Assembly (NCBI RefSeq): GCF_008728515.1
Contig: NC_044995.1
Location: forward strand, 41,311,536-41,375,535
Direction: 5' to 3'
Origin: Papio anubis
Taxonomy: Eukaryota; Chordata; Mammalia; Primates; Cercopithecidae
DNA length: 64,000 nt
Positions 18,491 through 30,402 of the stretch are shown one piece after another. The position numbers and the translations under genes were made by a program. Positions within the stretch are counted from its first letter, which is position 1. Each line of letters starts with the position of its first letter. The notes under the pieces were generated by a model, which worked only from the letters and a program-made list of their open reading frames with translations, was not told the origin of the DNA and did not search any database.

Positions 18491-18675
18491 GAATGGAGTC
18501 TGTTTCTTCCTCTTCTCCAGCAGGCCTCAGCTTGCCCACCCACAGCTCAGAGGCTTGTCCTGACCTCTAGCTTGGGCAAGTCACCCTGTGTGTGTTCTCA
18601 GGTCCACCTGATCACACATACCGTCATTCCTAATCAGCTACCACAGATTCTAAGCCGGGTCAGAAGAACAAACTC
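18491..18675. other. Short unique stretch
   Basis: About 180 nt of non-Alu sequence between the MLT1 piece and the next Alu cluster. It has no convincing ORF, splice pattern or RNA gene. Confidence 0.5.
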
Positions 18676-18953
18676 TTGGCCGGGCGCTGTGGCTCAAGCC
18701 TGTAATCCCAGCACTTTGGGAGGCCGAGATAGCGGATCACGAGGTCAGGAGATCGACCATGCTGGCTAACACGGTGAAACCCCGCCTCTACTAAAAATAC
18801 AAAAATTGAAGCCGGGCGCAGGGCGGGCTGTGGTCCCAGCTACTCGGGAGGCTGAGGCGGAGAATGAAGGTGGAACCCGTGAGGCGGAGCTTGCAGTGAG
18901 CTGGAGATCCCGCCACTGTACTCCAGCCTACATAGAGTTTGGTGACCCGCCTC

Positions 18954-19003
<50 letters not shown>

Positions 19004-19127
19004 AAAACTCTTAGCCGGGTGCAGTGGCTCACACTTGTAATCCCAGGACTTTTGAAGGCCAGGGCAGGAGGATCACTTGAGCCAAGGAGATTGAGACCAG
19101 CCTGGGCAATATAGTGAGACCGGGTCT

Positions 19128-19165
<38 letters not shown>

Positions 19166-20415
19166 TGGCAGGGTAACACTCCATCTCAGAGTCCGCCATC
19201 TGAGGCTGAGATGAGAGGATTGAGCCTGTGGAGGTGGAGGCTGCAGGAGCTGTGAGGCGGGCCACTGCACTCCAGCCTGGGTACAGAGAGAGAGACCCTG
19301 TCTCAAAAGCACATCCATTATGGCCAGCACGTGGCTCACAGACTATAATCCCAGCACTTGGGATGCTGGCGCAGGAGACGGCTTGGAGCCCAGGGAGTTC
19401 AAGTCTAAGACCAACCTGGCAACATGGGGAGACCCTGCCCTACAAAAATGCAACAAAAAAATAGGCCAGGCCCAGTGGCTCACGCCTGCAATCCCAGCAC
19501 TTTGGGAGGCCGAGGCGGCGGACCACAAGGTCAGGATCGAGACCATCCTGGCCAACACAGTGAAACCGCCTCTACTAAAAAAAAACGAAAAACTGGATCA
19601 AGCGGGTGGCTCACGCCTGTAACCCGCACTGCAGGTCAGACGTGGGCGGATCATGAGGTCAGAGATCGAGACCATCCTGGCTAACACGGTGAAACCCCTC
19701 GCTCTACTAAAAATACATTTAAAAAAAAATGAGCCGGGCGTGGTGGCTGGCACCTGCAACCCAGCTACACGAGGCTGAGGCAGGAGAATGGTGTGAACCC
19801 GGGAAGCTGAGCCGGCAGTGAGTGGGATCGCCACCTCGCACTCCAGCCTGGGTGTGACAAAGCAAGACTCCTTCTCAAAAAAGAAAAACAAAAAAAAAAC
19901 AAAACAAAAAAACCCAACGAAAAATTGCCAGCTGGGCCGCGGGCGGTGCCTGTAGTCCCAGCTAACTGGGAGGCTGAGCAGGAGAACAGCATGAACTGGA
20001 GGCAGAGCTTGCAGTGAGTCAAATCGTGCCATCGCACTCCAGCCTGGGCTTACAGAGGAGACTCCTCTCAAAAAATAAATAAATAGTACAAAATAATAAA
20101 AAAAAAAATAGGCGGGCTTGGTGGCACATGTCTCTGGTCTTAGCTATTTGTGAGGCTGAGGTGGGAAGATCACTTCAGCCCAGGAGCCGGAGGTTGTGAC
20201 GAGCTGAGATCATGCCACTAACTCCAGCCTGGGTGACAGAGTGAGACCTGGTCTCTGTTAAGAACAACAACAAAAAAAACTGGGCCTGGTGGGTCACACC
20301 TGTAATCCCAGCACTTTGGGAGGCCGAGGTGGGAGGACTGCTTGAGGCCAGGAGTTGAACACCAGCCTGCACAGCATAGTAAAACTCTGTCTCTACAAAA
20401 AGAAAAAAAAGTTGG
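18676..20415 (+). other. Cluster of corrupted sense Alus
   Basis: At least seven sense Alus or pieces (18676-18999, 19010-19165, 19166-19310, 19320-19465, 19462-19590, 19590-19890, 19925-20090), then 20105-20275 and 20276-20410. An uninterrupted A-run of more than 40 bases closes the first (about 18955-18999). Many copies lose bases every 10-20 nt ('gaggtcaggatcgagaccatcc', 'ctgtaacccgcactgcaggtc'). Confidence 0.75.
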
Positions 20416-20439
20416 ACTTGAAGGTTCTGTGGGGGGGAA

Positions 20440-20585
20440 AAAAAAAATCTGAACATCATTAGCCATCAGGGAAATTCAAAATAACATGGAAATCAGACAC
20501 CCCCCAAAATCCTCTAGAACCTTTAAAATGAGAAACACCAATCTTAACAAGTGTTGGAGAAGATGTGTAGGGACTAGACTATTTT
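20440..20585 (+). mobile_element. L1 fragment (ORF2 region)
   Basis: 'catcattagccatcaggga', 'aacaagtgttggagaagatg' and neighbouring words match the L1 ORF2 3' portion in sense orientation. It is short, diverged and without an open frame. Confidence 0.75.
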
Positions 20586-20587
20586 AT

Positions 20588-22080
20588 TTTATTTATTTAT
20601 TTTGAGATGAAGTCCCGCTCTGCCACCCAGGCTGGAGTGCAGTGCTGCGATCTGGGCTCACTGCAACCTCTGTCTCCCGGTTCAAATGATTCTCCCAATT
20701 CTCCTGCCTCAGCCTCCCCCAATAGCTGGGATTACAGTCAGGCACCACCATGCCCAGACAATTTATTTTATTTTTTATTTTTATTAATTTATTAATTAAT
20801 TATTATTATTATTATTATTTTTTTTTGAGATGGAGTCTCGCTCTGTCGCCCAGGCTGGAGTGCAATGGTGCCACCACAGCTCATTGCAGCTTCAAACTCC
20901 TGGGCTCAAGTGATCCTCCCTCCTCAGCCTCCCGAGCAGCGAGGATTACAGGCATGTGCTCCCATGTTCCACTATGGAATATTTTAAGTATGTGCAGCTT
21001 ATTACATGTCAAGTATTCCTTAACAGAGTTGAGAAAACAAATCGTATGGTGGCATTAGGGCACTGACTCAAAACTGCCCTTGAGTAGAACCCAGTAAGAT
21101 AACATTTCCTTCTATTGACCACATTGTGATGTCTGTGCATGAGTTTTATCCTGGGCCTTTCAACAATTCAAAAAATGTTTCCGTGCATCTCCACCCGGTT
21201 CCCATGCCTCTTAGTGAAATAAATCATGCCTGGAAATCCCTCCCAGGCAGAGCAGTTGTTGGAACAAATTACAGTCTTTAAGAAAACGAAAACTACGTGG
21301 ATAGGCACTTTCTCACGATAGATCATGTTCCTTGTCAAACTTCCCTCGTTTCTGGGGTCATCCAGTCCCGCCTCTCACGCATCCATTACCCTGTGGGTTA
21401 CATGAATGATGTTCTAGAAATGAGTCCTGCTAATTACTGCCTTTTTTTTTTTTTGAGATGGAGTCTCACTTTGTTGCCTAGGCAGGAGTACAGTGGTGCA
21501 ATCTCAGCTCACTGCAACCTCCACCTCCAGGATTCAAGCGATTCCCCTGCCTCAGCCTCCTGAGTAGCTGGGATTACAGGCTTGCACCACCATGCCCAGG
21601 CTAATTTTTGTACTATTAGTAGAGACGAGGTTTTGCCATGTTGGCCAGGCTGGTCTTGAACTCCTCACCTCAGATGATCGGCCCGCCTCAGCCTCCCAAA
21701 GTGCTGGGATTACAGGCATGAGCCACTGTGCCTGGCCTTGCTGCCTTTGGCTGAAAGGATGCAAAACTCTCTCTCTCTCTTTTTTTTTTTTTTTTTTGAG
21801 ACAGAGTCTCACTCTGTTGCCCAGGCTGGAGTACAGTGGCACTATCTCGGCTCACTGCAACCTCAACCTCCCAGGTTCAAGTGATTATCCTGCCTCAGCC
21901 TCCTGAGTAGCTGGGACTACAGGCACGTGCCACCATGCCCAGCTAACTTTTGTATTTTTAGTAGAGATGGGGTTTCACCATATTGGCCAGACTGGTCTCG
22001 AACTCCTGACCTCGTGATCCGCCTGCCTCGGCCTCCCAAAGTTCTGAGATTACAGGAATGAGCCACCATGCCCTGCCACA
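20588..22080. other. Alus around a 480-bp unique segment
   Basis: Alus (-) at 20590-20760, 20815-20960, 21440-21740 and 21780-22075; 20760-20815 is a (tta)n-rich run. 20965-21435 is non-Alu, AT-rich, with no gene signal that I can support. Confidence 0.7.
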
Positions 22081-22084
22081 AAAC

Positions 22085-22858
22085 TCTTTCATTCAACAAA
22101 TGTATCCAGGGTACCTACTATGCACCAGACACTATTTTGAGTCCGGGCTGCAGCAGTGGAAAATCCACACTGTTGTCTCCCCTTGGGGTTTTGGACATGG
22201 GGTGGAGCACAGAGATGATGAACTCATTACACAAATAATTACACAGTTATGTTTGCAGTAATGATCAAGTAGGAACATAAAAGCTTACAAAAGGGGGAAG
22301 AAACTGAATCTGGGGGCTGTGATCCAGGAGGACTTCTCTGAGGAAGCCACATTTAAGTTGGGTTCTGTATTAGTCAGAATAGGTCAAGATTTGCTGCAGT
22401 AACAAGCCCAAAGCTCAGTGGTTTAACACAATCAAAGTTGATTTCTTCCTCAGGCTATGCATCATATATGGGCTGGCAGGGGCTCAGCTCCACACAGTCA
22501 TTCAGGAGCCCAGGATGACAAGTCTCCCATCATCTTGTGGATGCACTATCTGAAACTCTCTGCTTCAGTTACCACAGAGGAGCAAGAGGCAGACAGGAGA
22601 GCCATGCATAAGTTTTTGGATGCCTCTGTTCAGAACTGACTGACATACAGAATAATGTATGTCACCTCACTCCTACTTCAATGGTCAGAATTAGTCAGGA
22701 GAGCCAGCTATCTGCAAATGGCAGTTTTTCATTCAATGGATTGTTGTCTATGCTGGAAATGTCTATCATGGAATCTAATGGATGAGTAGGAGTTAGCCAA
22801 AAAAAGAGAGGAAGGAAATGTATCCCTGGTAGGACAAAGGGCACATTCCCAGACACTG
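22085..22858. other. Ancient repeat remnants, no gene
   Basis: 22085-22365 resembles the ancient repeat seen elsewhere in the window (start 'acctactatgcaccagacac', later 'gaggacttctctgaggaag'). 22366-22690 ('gtattagtcagaataggtc', 'ctcagtggtttaacacaat') looks like a second old interspersed repeat whose family I cannot name. No coding signal. Confidence 0.55.
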
Positions 22859-22859
22859 G

Positions 22860-23462
22860 AGGCTGGGTGCAGTGGCTCATGCCTGTAATCCCAGCACTTT
22901 GGGAGGCCAAGGAAGGCAGATCAGTTGAAGTCTGGAGTTCAAGACCAACCTGGCCAACAGGGTGAAACCTGTTCTCTACTAAAAATACAAAATTAGGGCC
23001 CGGTGCGGTGGCTCACATCTGTAATCCCAGCACTTTGGGAGGGGAAGGTGGGTGGATCACGAGGTCAGGAGTTTGAGACCAGCCTGACCAATATGGTGAA
23101 ACCCCGTCTCTACTAAAAATACAAAAATTAGCTGGGCGTGGTGTTACACACCTGTAATCCCAGCACTGGGGAGGCTGAAGTAGGAGAATGGCTTGAACCC
23201 AGGAGGCGGGGGTTGCGGTGAACCTAGATTGTGTCACTGCACCCAGCCCGGGTGACAGAGCAAGAATCTGTCTCAAAAAAAAAAAAAGAAAAGAAAATGA
23301 GTCTGGCCTGGTGGCAGGCACCTGTAGTCCCAGCTACTCGGGAGGCTGAGGCAGGAGGATTGCTTGACCCCAGGAGGAAGAGGTTGCAGTGAGGCGAGAT
23401 TGCGCCACTGCACTTCAGCCTGGGCAACATTGAGACTCTGGCTAAAAAAAAAAAAAAAAAAA
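22860..23462 (+). mobile_element. Alu inserted into an older Alu
   Basis: The older sense Alu runs 22860-22996 and resumes at 23301-23462. A second sense Alu (22997-23300) sits between, after 'aaaatacaaaattag'. Confidence 0.8.
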
Positions 23463-25200
23463 AAGTCAAGTAAAGAAAAAAAAAAGCAATTGCCCCCAGG
23501 TGGAGAAATTATACATCATAGTAATTATACTACTCAATTGTATCCTTCAAAGGGAAATAAAATTACATTTTTATTAAAGCAATAAAAAGAATGTATGCTG
23601 TTTGGCAGGCATGATAGCTCACGCCTGTAATCCCAACATTCTGGGAGGGCGAGGTTGGAGGATCCCTTGAAGCCAGGAGTTTTCAAGACCAGCCTGGGTA
23701 ACGTAGTGAATTCATGCCGGTAATCACAGCACTTTGGTAGGCCAAGGTGGGTGAATTACTTGAACCCAGGAGATCGAGACCAGCCTGGGTAACATGTGGA
23801 GATTCCATTTCTACAAAAACTAAAAATGAAAAAATTAGCTGGCTATGGTGTTGCATGCTTGCAGTCCCAGCTACTTGGGAGGCTAATGGAAGAGGATCAC
23901 TTGAGCCCAGAAGGTCAAGGCTGCAAGAAACTGTGTTCCACTGCACTCTAGCCTGGGCGACAGAGTGAGACCTTAACCCCCGCCGCCCCCCTGCCCAAAA
24001 AACAAAAGAAAGAAAAGAAAGATGCACTGCACTGTAGGTGCAGATCTATTGGTCACTGTGTGATCAACGGAGACAGAGTTTCGCTCTTGTCGCACAGACT
24101 GGAGTGCAGTGGCATGATCTCGGCTCACTGCAACCTCTGCCTCCTGGGTTCAAGCGATTCTCCTGCCTCAGCCTCCCAAGTATCTAGGATTACAGGCATG
24201 TGCCACCATGCCCAGCTAATTTTGTGCTTTTAGTAGAGACAGGATTTCACCATGTTGGTCAGCCTGGTCTTGAAGTCCTGACTTCAGGTGATCCACCCAC
24301 ATTGGCCTTCCAAAGTGCTGGAATTACAGGCATGAGCCACCGTGCCCAGCCTGTTTCTATTTTTTTTTTGAGATAGGATCTCGTTCTGTCGCTCACGCTG
24401 GAATGCAGTAAGGTGAACATGGCTCACTGCAGCCTTGAACTCCTGGGCTCAAGCGATCCTCCCTGCCTCAGCCTTCTGAGTAGCTGAGACTGCAGGCGCC
24501 CACCACCACACCACCAGCCCTGGCTAATGTTTTCTTTTTTTTTTTTTTAGAAATGGGGTCTCACTGGCTGGGCACAGTGGCTCACGCCGGTAACCCCAGC
24601 ACTTTGGGAGGCGGAGGTGGGCGGATCACGAGGTCAGGAGACTGAGACCACGATGAAACTCCGTCTCTTCTAAAAATACAAAAATTAGCCGGGGGTGGTG
24701 GCGGACGCCTGTAGTCCCAGCTACTCCGGAGGCTGAGGCAGGAGAATGGCCTGAACCTGGGAGGCGGAACTTGCAGTGAGCCGAGATCGCACCACTGCAC
24801 TCCAGCCTGGGTGACAGAGCGAGACTCTGTCTCGAAAAAATAAATAAATAAAATTAAATGAGTTTCTTCCTTCTTTTTCTTTTGTGTGTGTTTTTTTTTT
24901 TTAGAGACAAGGTCTCATTTTGTTGCACAGACTGGAGTATAGTGGTGTGATCATGGCTTGCTGTAACCTAGAACTCCTGGGTTTAAATGATCCTTCCACA
25001 TCAGCTTCCTGAGTAGCTGTGACTACAGGTGCACATTACCATCGCTAATTTTTTATTTTTTGTAGAGATGGGGGTCTCGTTATGTTGCTCAGGCTGTTCT
25101 AGAACTCCCAGGGGCAAGTGATCCTGCCATATCAGCCTCTGAAAGTGCTAGGTTATAGATATGGGCCACCATGACTGGCCAGTGTGCCATTGCTTTAGAA
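23463..25200. other. Alu cluster, both strands
   Basis: Unique 23463-23600. Alus at 23600-23710 (+, partial), 23712-24020 (+), 24070-24350 (-), 24360-24540 (-) interrupted by 24563-24850 (+), and 24895-25185 (-). No exon candidates. Confidence 0.75.
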
Positions 25201-25207
25201 AACGGTC

Positions 25208-25818
25208 TAGGCTGGGCACAGTGGTTCATGCCTGTAATCTCAGCACTTTGGGAGGCTGGGGCAGGTGGATCACCCGAGCCCAGGTGTTCGAGACCAGCCT
25301 GGCCAACATGGTGAAACCGTGTCTCTACAAAAAATACAAAAAAATTAGCCAGGTGTAGGCCGGGCGTGGTGGCTCACATCTGTAATCCCAGCACTTTGGG
25401 AGGCCGAGGCGGGCGGATCACGAGGTCAGGAGATCAAGACTATCTGGCTAACACAGTGAAACCCTGTCTCTGTTAAAAAATACAAAAAAAATTAGCCGAG
25501 CATGGTGGCGGGCGCCTGTAGTCTCAGTTACTCGGGAGGCTGAGGCAGGAGAATGGTGTAAACCCAGGAGGCGGAGCTTGCAGTGAGCCGAGATGAGGCC
25601 ACTGCACTCCAGCCTTGGTGACAAAGCAAAGACTCCGTTTCAAAAATAAATAAATAAATAAATAAATAGCCAGGTGTGGCGGCACATGCCTGTAGTTCCA
25701 GCTACTCGGGAGACTGAGGTGGGAGGATCACTTGAACTGAGGAGTTTGAGGTTACAGTGAGCCATGATAACAACTCACCATTGCACTCCAATCTGTGCAA
25801 CAGAATGAGACCCTGTCT

Positions 25819-25857
<39 letters not shown>

Positions 25858-25925
25858 AGAGAGGAAGGAAGGAAGGAAAGAAAGAAGGAATGGAGAAAGG
25901 AAGGAAGGAAGGAAGGAACTTAGAG
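25208..25925 (+). mobile_element. Nested Alus with a long A-run and GGAA microsatellite
   Basis: An older sense Alu (25208-25360, resuming 25669-25818) is split by a younger AluY-like element (25361-25668). Its tail is an A-run (about 25819-25854) followed by a (gaaa/ggaa)n tract at 25855-25918. Confidence 0.8.
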
Positions 25926-26735
25926 TTTGACTGCAACTAAAATGTCCTATATTTGTCCGTGCAATGGAATATTACTCAGCCATAAAAAGGAATGAAGTTG
26001 GGCTGGGCGCGGTGGCTCACGCCTGTGAGCTCCCAGCACTTTGGGAGGCACAGGTGGGAGAATCGCTTGAGCCCATGAGTTCAGGACAACATGCGAGACC
26101 TCATCTCTATTTAAAAAAGAAAAAAAGAAAAAAAAAGGGCCAGACAAGGTGGCTCATGCCTGTAATCCCAGCACGTTGGGAGGCCAAGGCGGGTGGATCA
26201 CCTGAGGTCTGGAGTTTGAGACCAGCCTGACCAACATGGTGAAACCCTGTCTCTACTAAAAATACAAAAATTAGTCGGGTGTGGTGGTGTGTGCCTGTAG
26301 TCCCAGCTACTCGGGAGACCAGGGCAGGGAGAATCACTTGAAACCAGGAGGCAGAGATTGCAGTGAGCTGAGATCCCGCCATGCCACTGCACTCCAGCCT
26401 GGGCAACAAGAGCGAGACTCCATCTCAAAAAAAAAAAAAGGAATAAAGTACTGATTCATTCTACAATGTGAGTTGACCTTCAATAATTATGCTTAGTGGA
26501 AGAAGCTAGTCACAGAATACAATAAATTATATGATTCCACGGATATAAAATGTCCAAAATAGGCAAACCCTTGGCTGGGTGCAGTGGTTCACTCCTGTAA
26601 TCCCAACACTTTGGGAGGCCGAGGCAGGCGGATCACGAGGTCAGGAGATCGAGACCATCCTGGCTAAGCCGTCACACTTAGACATTCATTTCACAGGCTA
26701 CGTGGGAAGAAAAGGGGAAACAGGCCAGGTGTGGT
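25926..26735. mobile_element. L1 3' fragment interrupted by Alus
   Basis: 'caatggaatattactcagcc' and 'ataaaaaggaatgaag' (25962-25997) continue at 26440-26570 ('acagaatacaataaattata'), a typical L1 3' end. Alus at 25998-26130 (+, partial) and 26138-26437 (+) separate the pieces; 26573-26670 is a truncated Alu. Confidence 0.75.
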
Positions 26736-27040
26736 GGCTCACGCCTGTAATCCCAGCACTTTGGGAGGCTGAGGCAGGTGGATCACCTGAGGTCAGGAAT
26801 TCAAGACCAGCCTGACCAACATGGTGAAACCCCGCTTTGACTAAAAATACAAAACTTAGCCAGGGGTGGTGGCGCATGCCTGTAATCCCAGCTACTTGGG
26901 AGGCTGAGGCAGGAGAATTGCTTGAACCCGGGAGGCGGAGGTTGCGGTGAACCAAGATCTCACCATTGCACTCCAGTCTGGGCAATAAGAGAGAAACTCC
27001 CTCTCAAAAAAAAAAAAAAAAAAAGAAAAGAAAGAAAAGA
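26736..27040 (+). mobile_element. Alu SINE with A-rich tail
   Basis: Full-length sense Alu (head near 26724) ending in an A/AAAAG-type tail that runs to about 27060. Confidence 0.9.
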
Positions 27041-27059
27041 AAAGAAAAAAGAAAAAGGA

Positions 27060-27517
27060 AAACAGCCAGGCAGAAGAATTGAACCAGCAAATCCAAATCC
27101 AGGTGCCTGGAGGCTGGAAAGAACGTTTGTGTGGCAGAAACTAAAATCATTGCAGCGTGCTGTGAGCTCAGCTTAGGACAAGTAAGAAGCAGGGGACCAG
27201 AGGGGAAGCCCGAGGTGGCCAGGCCTCAGGCCTCCAATGCCAGACCTTTGTAGTTTGTTCACCCCATCGCTTTGTGACTGTGGACAGCTTGCTTAACTTC
27301 TCAGATCTCAATCCGGGACATCTATAAAATGCAGACATAAAAGTCCCTTTCCTTCTCACATGATGTTGTGGGTGGGAATGTAACATGGTGTAGAAAGATC
27401 AGCACATTGCTCTGCCTTGAACTAACCACTTGACAAATGTCAAATATAATTTTAACAGCTTTATTGAGGTATAATTCAGATGTCATCAAATTCACACATT
27501 TGAAATATACAACTGTG
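27060..27517. other. Unique DNA with L1-like 3' segment
   Basis: 27060-27440 is unique with no gene signal. 27445-27565 ('acagctttattgaggtataa', 'caaccatcaccacattctaa') resembles a diverged L1 3' UTR. Confidence 0.6.
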
Positions 27518-27946
27518 GTTTTTAGTGTATTTTACAGAGTGCTGCAACCATCACCACATTCTAATTTAAAAAATTTTTTTTTTTTTTTTTTTTTTTTGAG
27601 ACGGAGTCTCGCTCTGTCGCCCCGGCGGGGGTGCAGTGGCGGGGGCTCCGCTTACTGCAAGCTCCGCCTCCCGGATTTACGCCATTCTCCTGTCTCAGCC
27701 TCCCGAGTAGCTGGGACTACAGGCGCCCGCCACCACGCCCGGCTAGTTTTTTGTATTTTTTTTTAGTAGAGACGGGGTTTCACCATGTTAGCCAGGATGG
27801 TCTGATCTCCTGACCTCGTGATCCGCCTGCCTCGGCCTCCCAAAGTGCTGGGATTGCAGGCGTGAGCCACCACGCCCGGCCGGTTTTTAGTGTATTTTAC
27901 AGAGTGGTGCAACCATCACCACATTCTAATTAAAAAAAATTTTTTT
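27518..27946 (-). mobile_element. AluY flanked by ~60-bp direct duplication
   Basis: Antisense AluY (about 27580-27881) lies between two near-identical copies of the L1-like sequence starting 'ggtttttagtgtattttac' (27518-27580 and 27882-27946). They differ by about two bases. The right copy begins exactly at the Alu 5' end ('cacgcccggcc'). Confidence 0.85.
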
Positions 27947-28702
27947 GAGACCGAGTCTTGCTCTGTTGCCCAGGCTGGAGTCAGTGGCATGATCTCAGCA
28001 GACTGCAACCTCTGCCTCCTGGATTCAAGTGATTCTCCTGCCTCAGCCTCCTGAGTAGCTGAGACTACAGGCATGCACCACCTTGCCTGGCTAATTTTTT
28101 TTGTATTTTTAGTAGAAATGGGGTTTTACCATATTGGTCAGGCTGGTCTCCAACTGCTAACCTTGTGATCCACCCGCCTTGGCCTCCCAAAGTGCTGGGA
28201 TTACAGGCATGAGCCATAGTGCCCAACTTTTTTTTTTTTTTTTTGAGACAGAGTCTCGCTCTGTCGCCAGGCTGGAGTACAGTGGCATGATTTCGGCTCA
28301 CTACAACCTCTGATTCCCTGGTTCAAGCGATTCTCCTGCCTCAGCCTCCCGAGTAGCTGGGATTACAGGTATGTGCCACCACGCCCAGCTAATTTTTGTA
28401 TTTTTAATTTTAATTTTTTTTTGAGATGGAGTCTCGCTCTGTCGCCCAGGCTGGAGTGCAGTGGCCGGATCTCAGCTCACTGCAAGCTCCACCTCCCAGG
28501 TTCCCGCCCTTCTCCTGCCTCAGCCTCCCAAGTAGCTGGGACTACAAGCACCGCCACCACGCCCGGCTGGTTTAATTTTTGTGTTTTTAGTAGAGACAGT
28601 GTTCACCATGTTGGCCAGGATGGTCTCAATCTCCTGACCTCAAGATCCTCCCACTTGGCCTCTGAAAGTGCTGGGATTACAGGTGTGAGCCACAGTGCCT
28701 GA
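27947..28702 (-). mobile_element. Three antisense Alus, one nested
   Basis: 27947-28228 is an Alu; 28232-28400 is a second one cut at its middle A-rich linker by a third (28410-28702). Confidence 0.8.
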
Positions 28703-29462
28703 TCACATATCTGTATTTATTTTCTTATCCATTTATTAAAATAAACTTGAGCTCATACTGATAACCTCAGTGCAGCAGTACCTGACTTACTTGTCACTTT
28801 TTTCCCCAACAGTATGAAACCTAGTTATTCATATCTACAACACATGTACTTATTTGTTCAATGTTACCACGAAGGCATTTTCAGAATTGTTGCCCTTGTA
28901 CTTCTTTTTCTTTTTGTTTTTTGAGATGGAGTCTCACTCTGTCACCCAGGCTGGAGTGCAGTGGCACGATCTTGGCTCACTGCAACCTCTGCCTCCCCGG
29001 TTCAAGCAATTCTCCTGCCTCAGTCTTCGGAGTAGCTGAGATTACAGGCGTGCGCCACCATGCCCCGCTGATTTTTGTATTTTTAGTAGAGATGGGGTTT
29101 CACCATGTTGGTCAGGCTTGTCTCCAACTCCTGACCTCAGGTGATCCACCCACTTCGGCCTCCCAAAGTTCTGGGATTAGAGGCGTGAGCCACTGCGCCC
29201 AGCCTGTTGCCTTGTACTTCTAAGAGAAACAAATTTACTGGCTAGAGTACAGCATTTCTGTCCAGTTCAGATAGCTGTTTGAGTGTGAAACTTCACTGAG
29301 TTGCACAAACAAGCCTTTTGCATGTGACTTGGAGTTAACCCTCCGGCCTCCAGTTTGAGCCCTCCAAACCCTGCCTCTCTGGTCTCTGGCTGTGGGAAAG
29401 TTGTCAGTTCACACCTCCCTGCAGTCACATTTAAGTTTCAGGACTGTGAAAAAGGGAATGTG
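28703..29462. other. Unique flanks around one Alu
   Basis: 28703-28905 and 29205-29462 are non-Alu with no coding pattern; 28910-29202 is an antisense Alu. Confidence 0.7.
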
Positions 29463-30032
29463 GGCCGGGTGCAGTGGCTCACGCCTGTAATCCCAGCCCT
29501 TTGGGAAGCCGAGGCAGCAGGATCGCTTGAGCCCAGTAGTTTAAGACCAGTCTGGGCAACATGGCGAAATCCTGTCTCTACAAAAATACAAAAAAGGTGG
29601 GCATGGTGGCGCATGCTACTTGGGAGGCTGTGGTGGGAGGATCCCTTGAACTCAACAGGCGGAGGCTGCACTGAGCCAAGATCACTGCACACTGCACTCC
29701 AGCCTGGGTGGCAGAGCCAGACCCTATCTCAAGAGAAAAAAAAAAAAGACCCGGCGGGGTGGCTCACGCCTATAATCCTAGCACTTTGTGATACCAAGGT
29801 GGGTGGATCACGAGGTCAGGAATTCAAGACAAGCCTGACCAATATGGTGAAACCATGTCTCTACTAAAAGCACAAAAATTAGCAGGGCGTGGTGGCGTGC
29901 ACCTGTAATCCCAACTACTCAGGAGGCTGAGGCGGGAGAATCGCTTGAACCCAGGAGGTGGAGGTTGCAGTGAGCCGAGATCGTGCCAGTACACTCAACC
30001 TGGGTGACAGAATCGAGACTCTGTCTCAAAAG
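29463..30032 (+). mobile_element. Two sense Alus
   Basis: 29463-29746 is an old copy with a partial right arm; 29750-30032 is full length. Both end in short A-rich tails. Confidence 0.85.
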
Positions 30033-30125
30033 GTTGGGGAGTGGGAGGGTGGGAGGAATGGGAGGGGTGAAGGGATCTGGGGAGTGCCATGGAGGCAGTT
30101 GCACTCTCGAGAAGTGCACGAGACC

Positions 30126-30402
30126 CTGGCTGGCCTTGGTAGCTCCGCCTGTAATCCCACTACACTAGGAGAGAAACCTTGGTGAAGCCCAGATCACCGA
30201 GGTCGGAGATCCGAGACCATCACAAGCTAACGGTGGGAGCCCGTCTCTACTAAAGGCTTGCAAAAGGAATTGGCCGGGCGGTGAGCCGGTGGCTGGCGGG
30301 GCACGGGGGCGGGAGTAGGCGGATAGGGTCAGAGCTTGAAGCAGATCCCAGCGCCCTGCACTCCAGCCCTAAGGCGACAAGAGTAAAGACTCTGCCTCAA
30401 AA
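30126..30402 (+). other. Severely corrupted Alu-like block
   Basis: Reads as a sense Alu only in outline ('gcctgtaatccc', 'gagaccat', 'cccgtctctacta', 'cactccagcc', 'actctgcctcaaaa'), with insertions and losses throughout. Probably damaged sequence rather than biology. Confidence 0.65.

Noticed and set aside
20440..20585. Possible active L1 element
   Set aside because: Only about 145 nt of diverged ORF2-like sequence, no promoter, no open reading frame.
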